This document shows, piece by piece, positions 11,886-22,254 of a DNA stretch of 64,000 bases. Every line of letters starts with the position of its first letter. Position 1 is the stretch's first letter. Source of the stretch: Saccharina japonica (lineage: Eukaryota > Sar > Phaeophyceae > Laminariales > Laminariaceae); NCBI GenBank assembly GCA_008828725.1, contig MEHQ01001731.1, positions 1,034,501 to 1,098,500 of the forward strand. Direction: 5' to 3'. The notes under the pieces are model-generated. The model was not told the DNA's origin. It saw only the letters and a list, made by a program, of their open reading frames with translations, and did no database searches. The position numbers and the translations under genes were made by a program.

Positions 11886-12170
11886 CCCGGCTGGCGTCGA
11901 GAGTCGACATGCCAGTTGGGGTTTGGAGTTGGCTGGAGTTTACGAATGCTAGCGTGGGGTTGCGCTTGGAGCAACCCTGGGGGTCTTGCCCCTCTCTCCA
12001 CCCCCCTTGCTCCGAGCGGGGGGTGCGCACCAATAGTTTGCAACTTCGAAAGAAAAATGCAAAACGCATGTACTCGTACGAGTACGACGTATTTAAACTT
12101 TATTGTAACGTGTGATATCTATTTGGACGAAAATATAGAGATCGTTTTTATATCAAATTAAAGATCAAAT
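11886..12170 (+). repeat. W repeat, copy 3
   Basis: This is a near-identical copy of 11430-11700. It ends about 65 bp upstream of a TATA box, so it forms part of the upstream region of the gene starting at 12362. Confidence 0.8.
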
Positions 12171-12229
12171 GATCCTTAAATTTATTCCGTTCACTTACGA
12201 TGAACAGGTCCCCAGATCAAGCATCCCTC

Positions 12230-12361
12230 CTGTTATTATATAAAACCCAACCTTCAGATTTTTTTTACATGCGTCCCAGAGGGACACACTGCACTGCGAC
12301 GCTGTCTGACTTCATCCCCTGATCCCACCGAGCATAATACACCATTCTTCTCCGACCAAGC
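12230..12361 (+). promoter_or_regulatory. Putative core promoter and 5' leader of the gene starting at 12362
   Basis: ATTATATAAAACCC at about 12234-12247 is a good TATA box. It is followed by about 110 bp of leader and the ATG at 12362 in the context CCAAGCATGG. The start site itself is not determined. Support is the spacing to an open first exon with a consensus donor. Confidence 0.5.
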
Positions 12362-12436
12362 ATGGGTGCGGGGCAGAGCACGTCGGCGAAAGCCCTAGGG
12401 ACGCCGTTCGTACCGGAGAAGCTGTTGAGCGTCAAG
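12362..12436 (+). CDS. Candidate first coding exon with N-myristoylation signal
   Basis: The exon has 25 codons. It starts MGAGQSTSAKAL, ends EKLLSVK, and is followed directly by GTACGA (donor, phase 0). Gly2 and Ser6 fit the N-myristoyltransferase rule MGxxxS/T, so the product would be anchored to a membrane. A TATA box lies about 120 bp upstream. The next plus-strand exons are a candidate at 14420 and the LOV exon at 17786, also phase 0. Membership in the same gene is therefore likely but inferred. The short segment itself has no recognisable family. Confidence 0.55.
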
Positions 12437-13329
12437 GTACGAATTTTTGGTTTTATGTTTGTGCAGGGATTTATCCACTCCGAGAGTTAGCTCGTCGGCC
12501 CAGGGGGTTCCTCAACCTGTGTTCAACGTGTTCTTGTCGATCACCACAGCGAGCTCTCGACGAGGCTGTCTGCAGTAGTCAGGCCTACCCTCGACTGGCC
12601 TACTATGTCCGAGACCGAGCGGTGCGATTCGCTCCCCGATATAAATGTCTGCCTCGCAATTGCACCACACCTGAGAGGCACCCGTGGATTATATTTTACG
12701 TCTGCACATGCGCCATCCGTAGGATAGGATTCATGTTCAGGGTTGAACCTACTGCTGTAGCCTTGCTGGCAGGTCGCTGTAGTATCAACGCACACAGCAG
12801 CAGTATAATAGCAATGGCGGCTCGTGCAGCAGAACACACCACACAGCAGCAGCTGCAGACGTATCTGTACATACCAGCAGTTCAAGCCATCAGGAATAGC
12901 GAGGACCGACGACTATAACCGCGAGATGGGCAGATAGATGGGCAGAGGCGCCGCTACCAGGAGGTCGCCTACCTCAAGCAATTGCTTGTATATCGGATAC
13001 AGAATGCCAGCTGCTGTTCCAGCAGCTCTAAAACAATGTCGAATATCTACGCTCCGTCGGCGTATATATCATAGTAGTGTCGTGTACCTGGGGCCACGCA
13101 TTGTGGAAGACAACAGCAGTACGTAGTACGTACAACAGCAGTAGCTTCTATACCAGGTATATACCATGGTATATATGTAAGTTGTGGACTGCTGCTGTAG
13201 ACTATGTAGACTGCTGTACAGCAGCAGTACATACAGGTAAATAGAATAGACAGCAGTAGACCGACGCAATTCTCAAACATGCGCCGCGACGTATACTACT
13301 ATTAATAGTACGTTGTATTAATCAAAGAT
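12437..13329. other. Intron-like sequence
   Basis: This stretch is rich in CAGCAG and GTAC words, and no exon with both splice sites was found. Short open frames on both strands lack coding character. Confidence 0.5.
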
Positions 13330-13480
13330 GTCAGGAGACGGTCAGTCAAGGGAAAACGGGCATCGGTCAAGGGTGTGGATCCGAGTGTTCCACACTAAAA
13401 CCTAGCCGTTTGGCGTCAGTCAAGGATAAAAAATGAAAAATTACCGTCAGGCAAGGGGTGAAAGTGCCGTCTCCTGATGG
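13330..13480. mobile_element. MITE-like element with TCAGGAGACGG termini
   Basis: Inverted ends TCAGGAGACGG and CCGTCTCCTGA enclose about 150 bp. The inside carries GTCAGTCAAGG-type repeats. No transposase is present, and the target duplication is unclear. Confidence 0.55.
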
Positions 13481-14419
13481 AGTGCCTGGTGACCACTGAT
13501 AAAATTGTATACTGGTACTCGCATTATACCTGGTACGGTATTACTCTAGAACTATAGCGGTACTCTTACGGTAGGTATTATACAACTTGAATATACGGCG
13601 CGACCTGGTCAACTGGTATAATACCTTTTTTATCCCCGTACGATCAACCATGGCGTTTTCAACCATCGTTTCGTACGCACGAGAACTGGTACTTGTATCT
13701 ACAAGTTATGTACGTGCGGTACGTCGTACTAGAGTTCACAGCAGTACAGGGCACATAATGAGAATCAGGAAAATAAGAAATTCAGGCTGATTTTTAGAGA
13801 ATAAGAAATTCGGGAGTAGTTATATTGAAATTAGTGTTGAAGGCACCCTCTCTCAAGTAAGAAATCCAGCCTGGACCAGATTTCCTGTTTCTTATTAGGT
13901 GTCCTGTACTGTAGTGATGGACATCGAACGAAAGTCGACTTCGATATTCAGTACAAATTCAGTACATGTATATAAGCACCGTTTGATGCTCACAGCATAG
14001 TCCAAACGGGCACTAAATTTCCGGCATTTCCGGCCAGAGCGGTATGTGATCCCGATAAAAAGAAAAACCCCATCGATATGTATGTACGACCTGGTATATA
14101 CAATATTTCCCTTTGGAGTCGTCGCGTTTATCACGTTGGACAAAAACATAGAAAGGCAATTTTTTCACAGCATCTATTCATCAGTTTAGGTAGGGGTGAC
14201 GCAAGTAACAAGAAGGCCCAGATCAACCTGAATATTCATTGTCGTCGTGCATCTACTTAAGTATGTATGTTTGTTTTTTATTCGGTCCGAACCACGTAAG
14301 ACACGGGTTATATTCATTGTGGCGCTGGGGGCGTGTGTAGCATCTGATATTGGCGGTTACACAGAAGAGCAAAAAACTGAGTTAGATTTCGATGTTCGGT
14401 AAAGCCTTTTCTTGTGCAG
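13481..14419. other. Intron-like sequence, no exon found
   Basis: At about 13757-13890 there is a degenerate repeat of AATAAGAAATTC. Otherwise nothing is recognised. The stretch ends in a good polypyrimidine tract and CAG at 14401-14419. Confidence 0.4.
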
Positions 14420-14512
14420 GCGGATTGGATTGGAAGGATCGCTAAAACGCGATTTCCGATCGAGACTTTTCTCGACGTTGTTTATCTGGACCCCCTTCTC
14501 ATCGTCAGCCGG
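14420..14512 (+). CDS. Candidate exon with a strong acceptor (unassigned)
   Basis: It follows CCTTTTCTTGTGCAG, a textbook acceptor. It reads in phase 0 as ADWIGRIAKTRF...FLDVVYLDPLL and can end at CGG before GTCGAG, a weak donor, after 31 codons. The segment FLDVVYLDPLL resembles the start of an RGS domain, where a DP pair precedes the bundle. Some stramenopile LOV proteins, such as helmchrome, combine RGS and LOV. That parallel is speculative; only the acceptor and open frame are seen. Confidence 0.35.
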
Positions 14513-14599
14513 GTCGAGTTTGTGGTTTTAGTTCTCTTTCTTGGGGCGTGCCGTGCGAGGGACAAGGGATATAGGGCAGGCGAAAGTCAGTTGGAAATT

Positions 14600-15800
14600 A
14601 CCGTAAAAGAGCGTTGAGTTCGCACCCAGGGGTGCAATCGTTTTTCGGCGCTCGTTTTCTCGACAACGGTAAGGGTACTCCAAGACCGAACATTTTTTTT
14701 TTCGGGAGGCTCTGCCAGATCTTGCCGAAAATGCCTCTTTCGGTACTGGCAAGGCAACCTTCCCGCTCTGGAACAAGCGAGGCCTGCAAAACGATCTGTG
14801 CGAACGCAACTCTCCCTACATACAGTACCGCGCACTGCTGCTGCCATTGGGTGGCGGTACGCGCCGCTGGCGAGTGGAGAGAGGGGTGTACCACGCTGAG
14901 ACTCGCCGCGAGCAGCAGCAGCAACAGCGATAACAGCCACGCTATGTAGCATCGGAGCTGCTGTAGGCTGCTGTGTGGTGTGAGCTGTGCAGTATGATCC
15001 TGCGTTTTTGTGGGGGTGATGATAGATGCGGCTGGTCTCGAAATCGTTTTCGATCGAGCAGTCCGATCCAAGCAGCTGGTGTAGAGTTCGCACGCAGCGG
15101 TTGCTATCTTCTGGACCTAGAGTACGTGCAGAAGAGATCGCACAACAGTAAGCATTGGAGAGGCCAGCAGTACACAGCAGGGGGGGGCAGCAGCAAGCGG
15201 TTCCTATCCGCGACACTGGGTTCGCACGGGATTAGCGGTGGCTGTGCTGCCGCCTGGTGTTGCATGGATGGCTCCAGCCATGCTTTTATCCCGTTATGAC
15301 CTGCGGTCTGTGATGATGAAAGTTAGTTGCTGTATAGTTCGGAGGTGGAGGTCGCTGTAGAACAAATACCGCAACAGGAAGCACACGAGAGACCAGCAGA
15401 GCATGGCAGGTAGCCCAGCGAGCCGTTCGCATCCACGACACTGGGTGCGCACGGCCTCGGCGGCGGCTGTTCTACTGGCTGGTGCTGTGAGGGTTGATCC
15501 CGCTGCGACCTGTGACCTGCGTCTTTCTGTGCTGATGCGATCAACGATCAACTCCATGCTGCTGTGAAATTTGAAAGCTCTTTTTTTCTTTACACTGGTG
15601 TGTGATGTAACTCCGCGGCGTGTTTTTTGGAGATCGTCGCGGTCGGACTACTGTAATAGGTACAGTGCATGTTACAACGACTTCGAAAGGTCTCCCTATT
15701 TATAGGGGAGGTAGTCATTCGAAACTGGCGTTCGATCGTAATGTTAGCTCTTTCCCCGCCCTGGTGTGTTCCGAGGACGTATGAACCACCGCTGCCGCCG
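14600..15800. other. Intron-like stretch with a degenerate tandem duplication
   Basis: About 15160-15310 and 15390-15545 are diverged copies, sharing GACCAGCAG, CGACACTGGGTTCGCACG and CTGCGGTCTGTGATGATG-like words. Long frames here are on both strands and look fortuitous. Confidence 0.45.
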
Positions 15801-15809
15801 ACTGCGGCA

Positions 15810-16320
15810 TCTGAGCCATCCTAGGACATGTCCTAGGCGGGTTTTCTACTGATATATAGGCATGTATCGACATTGGATACCTGCTGGGACATACCCTGGG
15901 AGGAACCCTAATTGCACATCGGGTATGCAAATTGGTACTCTGCACACCCTTTAGTGTATGCTGCTTTTAGGCTAGTTTGTTTTGTTGTGGCTATTTTGGT
16001 GGAAACCCTCGATTTCGGTGAATTACGACAGGTTTTGGCAGTGCGCCTATAGCCGACCCACCCGACCTGAACCCTACGCCAGTGATCAGTGCTTGTATGC
16101 TGTGCTTGATAAGACTCTACAGGATGCCCAGTGGGAGCAGGGCGGAGGTGTGCCGAGTGCATATTGCATATCCGGGGTGCAATTACGGCTCGTCATATCC
16201 TAGCGGGTTTCCTGCTGATATGTAGGCATGCATGCGACATTAGATACCTGCTGGGATGTGTCCTAGGGGGTTTCCTGCTGATGTGCAAGCATGCATGCGA
16301 CATTGCGGACACCTGCGGCG
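15810..16320 (+). repeat. 60-bp tandem repeat, three dispersed copies
   Basis: Units like TCCTAGGGGGTTTCCTGCTG followed by ATGTAGGCATGCATGCGACA occur near 15828, 16198 and 16258. A palindromic TCCTAGGACATGTCCTAGG is at about 15817-15838. Confidence 0.6.
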
Positions 16321-16329
16321 AATTCACTT

Positions 16330-17359
16330 CGACATATAGAGTCACTCTGTACATCGCTGATTGCGCGTGTTTCTGCGAGTCCACATATCTAGCCCAGTGC
16401 GCAGCGCTGCTGACCCCGGGTTCTTGCTTGGCCCAGAGGCCACACGACCTGGCCTCGTCTACGGCCCGACGTTACTGCACACCTCGGGTAAATGAGCTAC
16501 AGATAGATCAGATAGATCAGATATATATTGGATTCCCGCCTCATGATCTAGGTGTTTCAGGTCAGCTACATTTCTGATCGGTATGATCTATAGCTCATGT
16601 TGCCGGGCGGGAGCCGGATGATCTGCATGTTTCCTGGTGTGGATCTGTACTATACACAGATCCTGCGCAACATATAGTAACGGCAGGTTAGGATTGTGAT
16701 GATCTATAGATGATCTAGATCGTGTTCTGCCCGACGCGCGCATGTATTCGGAGGGGGCTGGCACCGTGGTCGCAGACAGTAAGTACGAGTAGCGTTTATG
16801 GCTTGCCTCAGCTTCGACAAAGATGATTGATGCTCCTTTTTCCATCCATCGTCTTTCCGAGAATTGTCCCAACGCGGTGGTTAACAGGGTCAGCGAGTGG
16901 CGTTTACGATTTTGGCCTAGCTTCGACCAAAATGGTTGATGGTTATCATACAAACTTCTCATTCTGTCTTCTTTCCGATCATTTTCAGAGGATCAGATCT
17001 GGGGTTACAGAGCACGGTTGATATTCTACACTTGACTCCTTTATTCCATCTTCATGCCCAGAATTTTCCCAGAATTTTCCCAGGCGGTCAACGTTGTGAG
17101 GGCAGAGTCACACTAACCCCTCATCCCATCCTCATGCCCTACTTTTCCCGCCTGAATGTTCCCACCCACCCGACCTGCGGTAAGGTTAGGGGTAAGCGTT
17201 TAGAGTCGAGTATACTGAAAAACCGTTCTGTCGGAGCTGGACTGGCCTTTGGACTACGGCGCTGTATATAAACAAAAATATTACTCTTAAGTTCAAGTAC
17301 TTTGTTTCGCAAAGGGAAGTGCTGCCCTACGTTGAGGTATTAAAATTATGCTATTATAT
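16330..17359. other. Intron-like stretch
   Basis: An AGATCAGAT microsatellite lies at about 16500. About 16800-16850 and 16890-16950 are diverged copies (GCGTTTAYG...CCTYAGCTTCGAC). AATTTTCCCAG tandem words occur at about 17050-17080 and again at 17545-17600. No gene is seen. Confidence 0.4.
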
Positions 17360-17478
17360 TACGGGGGACCATAGTAAACACTAGTAAATAGGACCGAATA
17401 TTGTTAGTGAAAATGGATAAATATATACTGGTAGTTTTTTGTGTGTACCGTAGGTTCTATTAACTATGGTCCCCCGTA
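17360..17478. mobile_element. MITE-T copy 1
   Basis: A 119-bp element has terminal inverted repeats TACGGGGGACCATAGT and ACTATGGTCCCCCGTA. The inside contains TAGGACCGAATATTGTTAG and GTACCGTAGGTTCTA, which are shared with 52116-52219. It lies in the intron before the LOV exon at 17786. Confidence 0.8.
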
Positions 17479-17785
17479 GTAGTTATTCAGCCCTTGCTGG
17501 CGCAGCTTAAGAGACTAATATTATCTTCGCCTTTCCCCAAGCGCAGAAATTTCCCAGAAATTTCCCGGAAATTTTCCCAGAAATTCCTCAGAATTTCCCC
17601 AGGTGATCAGCGTGAAGTTTATACCTGGTATAAGGTTATAGGGTAAATATGGGTTTACAATCAATTATACGCCTTTTTTTTTTCATCGAGGCTGGGCTAT
17701 AAGGTGTATACAGCTCGCGCCGGAGGAGCTAAATAGACTCATCTTAAACCCTCGCCCTTCCCATGCTTGTCCTACGAACCACCAG

Positions 17786-17860
17786 GATACCATACTTGTC
17801 GATATGCTGGGCGGGCCAGACCACAGCAAAAACGTCAGCTACTGCGTCACAGACCCCAAC
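17786..17860 (+). CDS. LOV gene exon: N-terminal strand of the LOV domain
   Basis: The exon has 25 codons and is phase 0 on both sides. It lies between the acceptor CTACGAACCACCAG and the donor GTAAGT. It reads DTILVDMLGGPDHSKN then VSYCVTDPN. The last nine residues match the opening beta strand of LOV domains (F/Y-V-V-T-D-P). The exon joins in phase to VEDNPIIFCSDGF at 21213, giving the LOV signature TDP-x-x-(D)NPIIF. No other frame has coding character. LOV domains bind FMN and sense blue light. The upstream partner exon is not settled; candidates are 14420 and 12362. Confidence 0.72.
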
Positions 17861-18513
17861 GTAAGTCGCCGGAACGAGGCCGGGAGGGGGGCTGGGGGGG
17901 GCGGGGGGGGGGCGTGTTCTACGTACGCCCGACATGAGCAACATTTCTTGGTCGTTTTTTTTTTCCGACCGCCGGCCGGAGCTCCTCAAACTCAGGAAGT
18001 TCCCGGTGTATATATAGTAGATCCCATTTGTGTCGCACCCTGTTTTGTTGTCGGCGCGCGTACGGGGGCCATGGGATGGTTTGTCGGGTCCTAGGCCTGC
18101 ACAAAATTGTCAAACGTAAATGTGTTGGGTATGATAGGTGCGGAGCTCCTCTTGCGCAGTGAGAAGGGGCCTCAGGAGAAACTAGCCGCTATCGTACCTA
18201 CGAGTACCCCCGTGAAGGCGTGCCATACGATTCGACAGAGGTATGATACGTATTCGTAGCATTTTTCAGGCCCCGAAATAGTTCTGGTTGTTGACCGGGG
18301 TCCCCGACCGAGACGTTGCCTTATCGCTCGAATATATATATTTTTTTCGTGTGTTTCGTGTGTTTTGTGTTTTGTTTTTGGGCATTTCTTATCGCTGGAA
18401 TACGTATAGTCTACCATTTGTGTGTGTTTACCATGTTTCGATACATGCCTGGACCCCTCTCGGGGGAGGGGCACTGTTTTCACCTGGTGGCGCTTTCAGT
18501 TTTTCTCGGAGTC
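17861..18513. other. Start of a 3.35-kb intron
   Basis: This holds a G-rich run near 17885 and T-rich runs. No exon is seen. Confidence 0.5.
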
Positions 18514-19411
18514 ATGTTTTTACTTACCAGTAGTATAGGGCCCCTCTCGTTGCAGGTACGATGATTACTCCCACTCTTACCGGGGACCATAGCAAACAGG
18601 ACCTACGGCAAACCCAAAAACCTACTGGTATATATTTATATTTACCTATTTTTACTATTAACAACAACTTTTAGTCCTATAGGACCTACCGCAAACACGA
18701 AAACCTATATATTTACCTTTTTGTTACGAGCAATATTGGGTCCTACCTATTTTTTACTAACAATATTGGGTCCTATACGACCTACCGTAAACACGAAAAC
18801 CTGTACGTATATTGATTTACCTTCAGTAGTTTTGCTAACAATATTTGGTCCTATAGGATCTACCGTAAACACGAAAACCTGTATATTTACCTATTTTTAC
18901 CAACAACATTTGGTCCTATTTACTGTATGATTCTCCGTAATAGCTGTTGCGTTGTCTGAAGCGTCTGCCTCTAGACGCGGCGCAGAAGAAACATGCATAT
19001 CGGTGGTAAGGGGACGGTGGTGTACTCATAAGCCGCATGTCGTGCATGACCGTATTCGTACGACCATAGACGGTAAGGCGGGGGTGGGGGGGTTGTACTC
19101 ATTGATCGTATCACGTAGTGTGTACATGGTAAGGCACCCACGAGGCAGTTACATAGTGCTCCCGTTGCTGTCTCCGGAAGTGGCCACACCATAAATTAAA
19201 CCAACTCATTGAAGCTGTCATCCATATGCAAGTCCGCCTCACAAGCGGTTTTTAGTAGGATGCAGCTCACCCTTCATGCGACTCGCCCAACACCTCACGG
19301 CGCTTCGCGCTTGGTGCTATCAATGTCCGCCTGGTCGGTGAAAACCCGACATGCTCCGTCCCGGCATTGTAGGCATGTGAGGGTCTGTGGTGATACGACT
19401 ACGGCCATGCA
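18514..19411. repeat. 898-bp segment duplicated exactly at 19540-20437
   Basis: Every base read from ATGTTTTTACTTACC to ACGGCCATGCA recurs at an offset of 1026. The segment contains an expanded MITE-T and part of an R520 repeat. The perfect identity contrasts with the diverged state of all other repeats here. Confidence 0.85.
18578..18939. mobile_element. Expanded MITE-T derivative with internal tandem units
   Basis: The left end TACCGGGGACCATAGCAAA and right end ATGATTCTCCGTA match MITE-T. The inside has three to four tandem units of about 75-85 bp, each with GGTCCTATAGGACCTACCG, AAACACGAAAACCTGTA and AACAATAT. An identical copy lies at 19604-19965 because of the 898-bp duplication. Confidence 0.75.
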
Positions 19412-19538
19412 TGAAAACGAAGTACCCCCCCCTCCCCCCTCCTGCCTGGTCGGTGAAAACCCGGCATGCTCCGTCCCGGCATTGTAGGGATGCGAGGGTC
19501 TATGGCCATACGACTACGGCCATGCATGAATATGAAGT
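19100..19538 (+). repeat. R520 repeat, partial copy with tandem end modules
   Basis: It matches the 3' two-thirds of R520 (CATGGTAAGGC...CCGCCTCACAAGCGG...). The terminal module GGTGAAAACCCGGCATGCTC then CGTCCCGGCATTGTAGG occurs again after a poly-C tract. A small frame starting MKLSSICKSAS is open. Confidence 0.7.
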
Positions 19539-19539
19539 N
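19539..19539. other. Single ambiguous base (N): probable contig join
   Basis: This is the only N in the window. It sits exactly before the second copy of the 898-bp exact duplication, as expected where two overlapping contigs or haplotypes were abutted. Confidence 0.8.
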
Positions 19540-20437
19540 ATGTTTTTACTTACCAGTAGTATAGGGCCCCTCTCGTTGCAGGTACGATGATTACTCCCAC
19601 TCTTACCGGGGACCATAGCAAACAGGACCTACGGCAAACCCAAAAACCTACTGGTATATATTTATATTTACCTATTTTTACTATTAACAACAACTTTTAG
19701 TCCTATAGGACCTACCGCAAACACGAAAACCTATATATTTACCTTTTTGTTACGAGCAATATTGGGTCCTACCTATTTTTTACTAACAATATTGGGTCCT
19801 ATACGACCTACCGTAAACACGAAAACCTGTACGTATATTGATTTACCTTCAGTAGTTTTGCTAACAATATTTGGTCCTATAGGATCTACCGTAAACACGA
19901 AAACCTGTATATTTACCTATTTTTACCAACAACATTTGGTCCTATTTACTGTATGATTCTCCGTAATAGCTGTTGCGTTGTCTGAAGCGTCTGCCTCTAG
20001 ACGCGGCGCAGAAGAAACATGCATATCGGTGGTAAGGGGACGGTGGTGTACTCATAAGCCGCATGTCGTGCATGACCGTATTCGTACGACCATAGACGGT
20101 AAGGCGGGGGTGGGGGGGTTGTACTCATTGATCGTATCACGTAGTGTGTACATGGTAAGGCACCCACGAGGCAGTTACATAGTGCTCCCGTTGCTGTCTC
20201 CGGAAGTGGCCACACCATAAATTAAACCAACTCATTGAAGCTGTCATCCATATGCAAGTCCGCCTCACAAGCGGTTTTTAGTAGGATGCAGCTCACCCTT
20301 CATGCGACTCGCCCAACACCTCACGGCGCTTCGCGCTTGGTGCTATCAATGTCCGCCTGGTCGGTGAAAACCCGACATGCTCCGTCCCGGCATTGTAGGC
20401 ATGTGAGGGTCTGTGGTGATACGACTACGGCCATGCA
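19540..20437. repeat. Second copy of the 898-bp exact duplication
   Basis: Identical to 18514-19411. The two copies diverge immediately after, at CATGCATGAAAACG versus CATGCACGACATGAG. Confidence 0.85.
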
Positions 20438-20464
20438 CGACATGAGTACACCCCCCCACCCCCC

Positions 20465-21000
20465 CATCCCCCCCCCTATAAATATATTATATTTATAGGT
20501 TGGGTTGGCGTCGGTTGGCAACGACGCTGTAAAACACGCCACTCGCTGCGTGAGCTAGACAACCAGGGTGCCGTTTTGTTTTTGTTATTTTTTTTTTGGC
20601 GGTCACCAAAGCTGGCGGTCGAGTAGATCATTTGTGCGGGGTGGACAACCTTTGTTCCGCACAAGGGGAATGGTCGTTTCACGTAGTGTTAATATGGTAA
20701 GGCGTCCGCGAGGCAGTTACATAGTAAAACCCATTGCTGTCTCCGGAAGTGGCCACACCAGAAATTAAATTAACTCATTGAAGCTGTCGTCCATATGCAA
20801 GTCCGCCTCAGAGGCGGTTCTTAGCAGGATGCAGCTCACCCTCCATGCGACTCGCCCAATACCTCACGGCGTTTCGCGCTTGGTGCAAGCAATGTCTGCC
20901 TGGTTGGTGAAAACCCAACGCGCTCCGTCCCGGCATTGTAGGGATGCGAGGGTCTATGGTCATATGACTACGGCCGTGCACAACATGAGTACACCCCCCC
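20465..21000 (+). repeat. R520 repeat, full copy (plus orientation)
   Basis: This is a complete unit of about 530 bp. It runs from poly-C, then TATAAATATATTATATTTAT, GGTTGGGTTGGCGTCGG, a T-rich tract, GGCGGTCACCAAAGCTGG and TGGCCACACCAGAAATTAAA to GCACAACATGAGTACACC and poly-C. A frame of 115 codons (20778-21125) starts MKLSSICKSASEAVLSRMQL and is also open in other copies. No transposase, A/B boxes or LTR are visible. Confidence 0.8.
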
Positions 21001-21180
21001 CCCACCCACACGGAACGGTGAAAACCGGACGTGCTCCGTCCCGGCATTGTAGGGATACGAGGGTCTATGACCATAGGACTACGGCCATGCATGATAATGA
21101 GGACCCCCCCCTCCCCTCCACGTAACTAATACCCCCCTCCCCCCCCCCCCCCCCCAACGCCTTCTGACCCCTGTTGAACT
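21001..21180 (+). repeat. Extra R520 end module and poly-C tracts
   Basis: A second end module (GGTGAAAACCGGACGTGCTC to CATGCATGATAATGAGG) lies between poly-C runs, the longest of about 17 bases at 21143-21160. These are likely assembly-sensitive. Confidence 0.65.
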
Positions 21181-21212
21181 CCTGCCTCCGCTGGCCTTTC
21201 CGTTGAGAACAG

Positions 21213-21295
21213 GTGGAGGACAATCCCATCATCTTCTGCAGTGACGGATTCGCTCGTTTACTGGCTACGAAGAAGGAGGAGGTGGAGGAAAGAAA
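21213..21295 (+). CDS. LOV gene exon 2 of the domain (frame-shifted, non-GT donor)
   Basis: After the acceptor GGCCTTTCCGTTGAGAACAG, phase 0 reads VEDNPIIFCSDGFARL, a textbook LOV segment. It should be followed by TGY, and TGYEEGGGGGK is indeed encoded, but in the +1 frame from 21260, as if one base were missing. In the original frame it reads LATKKEEVEER. The next exon starts with one base completing an Asn codon (AA|C), so this exon should end near 21294 with AA. There the sequence is ATGAGG where GTGAGG would be a perfect donor. The host gene copy therefore carries two apparent lesions, or there are sequence errors. The only nearby GT (21282) would put the next exon out of phase. Confidence 0.7.
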
Positions 21296-21439
21296 TGAGG
21301 AACCGGGCGATGAAGGGGGGGGGGGGTATAGGCTAAAGACATTGGTCGAGCTTCAAAAAAATGGTTTGAAATATTGTAAGGGTGTGTTCGGTAGGGGGGC
21401 GCCTGGTACGGTGGAGGTAGCACTTTTTTGGTCGCGACC

Positions 21440-21738
21440 TAATTATGACTGACTATGACTAACTATTACTGACTGTTACCGACTATTACTGACCATTACA
21501 GACTGTTACAGACTACTCATTGACTATTACTGACTCTTACTGATTCTTGCCGACTATTATCGACTATTACTGACTTAGGTACTGACTATCACAGACTACT
21601 GAGTGGTACCGACTATTACTGACTATTACAGACTATTACTGACTACCGGTATTACCGACTATTGCTGATTGTTACTGACTGTTACTGACTATCATTGACT
21701 ATTACCGACTATTACCGACTGTTACAGACTACTCAACC
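21440..21738 (+). repeat. (GACTATTACT)n-type tandem array
   Basis: About 30 degenerate 10-mers such as GACTATTACT, GACTGTTACT and GACTATTACC run head to tail. The array is followed by CTCAACCGAGGAACTAC, like the array at 52970-53215, which is followed by CACCTGAGGAACTAC. Both arrays therefore belong to one larger dispersed repeat. Confidence 0.85.
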
Positions 21739-21739
21739 G

Positions 21740-22250
21740 AGGAACTACAGTATACAGCAACATCTACTAGTATCCCATGTGTGTTGCACAAATGTTTTCG
21801 TCAGCACCTGGGTCATGGGTCATGGGAATGTTCCTCCGGGGTATAAGCATAAATTTACCAATATTATACCCTCTCAAAAAGTCGTCAAAAGTCGGTTTCC
21901 ACCCTGCTGAAGGTGTGGAGCCCCTATAGTTTTTATCAAAGTCAGGAGCCCCAGAAAGAAAGCGGGTGATGCCCCCTTCATTTCTTGCACTGGGGTGCCT
22001 ACCGCGTACCGAAGTATTCCGGGGGTATTTGGTCGGTAAGTGTCCTTCCGAAGTATTCCAGGGGTATAATCTTAATACCCTACCGGGTTCGAACTCGATC
22101 CCGGCACCCGACAACTGGGTAACTTCGGTGCGCCCCCACCAAAATTGCTCCTCGTACCGGTTATATACCCTGCCGAACATGCCCTTGGAAACAATGGATA
22201 GACCACGACTGTGGGCGGGAGTATTAGCTCACAGGTTGATGTATGTCGTT
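21740..22250. other. Intron-like stretch
   Basis: The repeated words AGTATTCC(A/G)GGGGTAT occur at about 22012 and 22050. No gene is seen. Confidence 0.4.
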
Positions 22251-22254
22251 TTAG

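Noticed and set aside
15982-16203. RFWQCAYSR frame as an RGS exon
   Set aside because: The similarity is limited to two or three residues and the frame overlaps a tandem repeat.
21143-21160. Poly-C/poly-G runs as G-quadruplex regulatory sites
   Set aside because: They mark R520 borders and homopolymer expansion; nothing points to a regulatory role.
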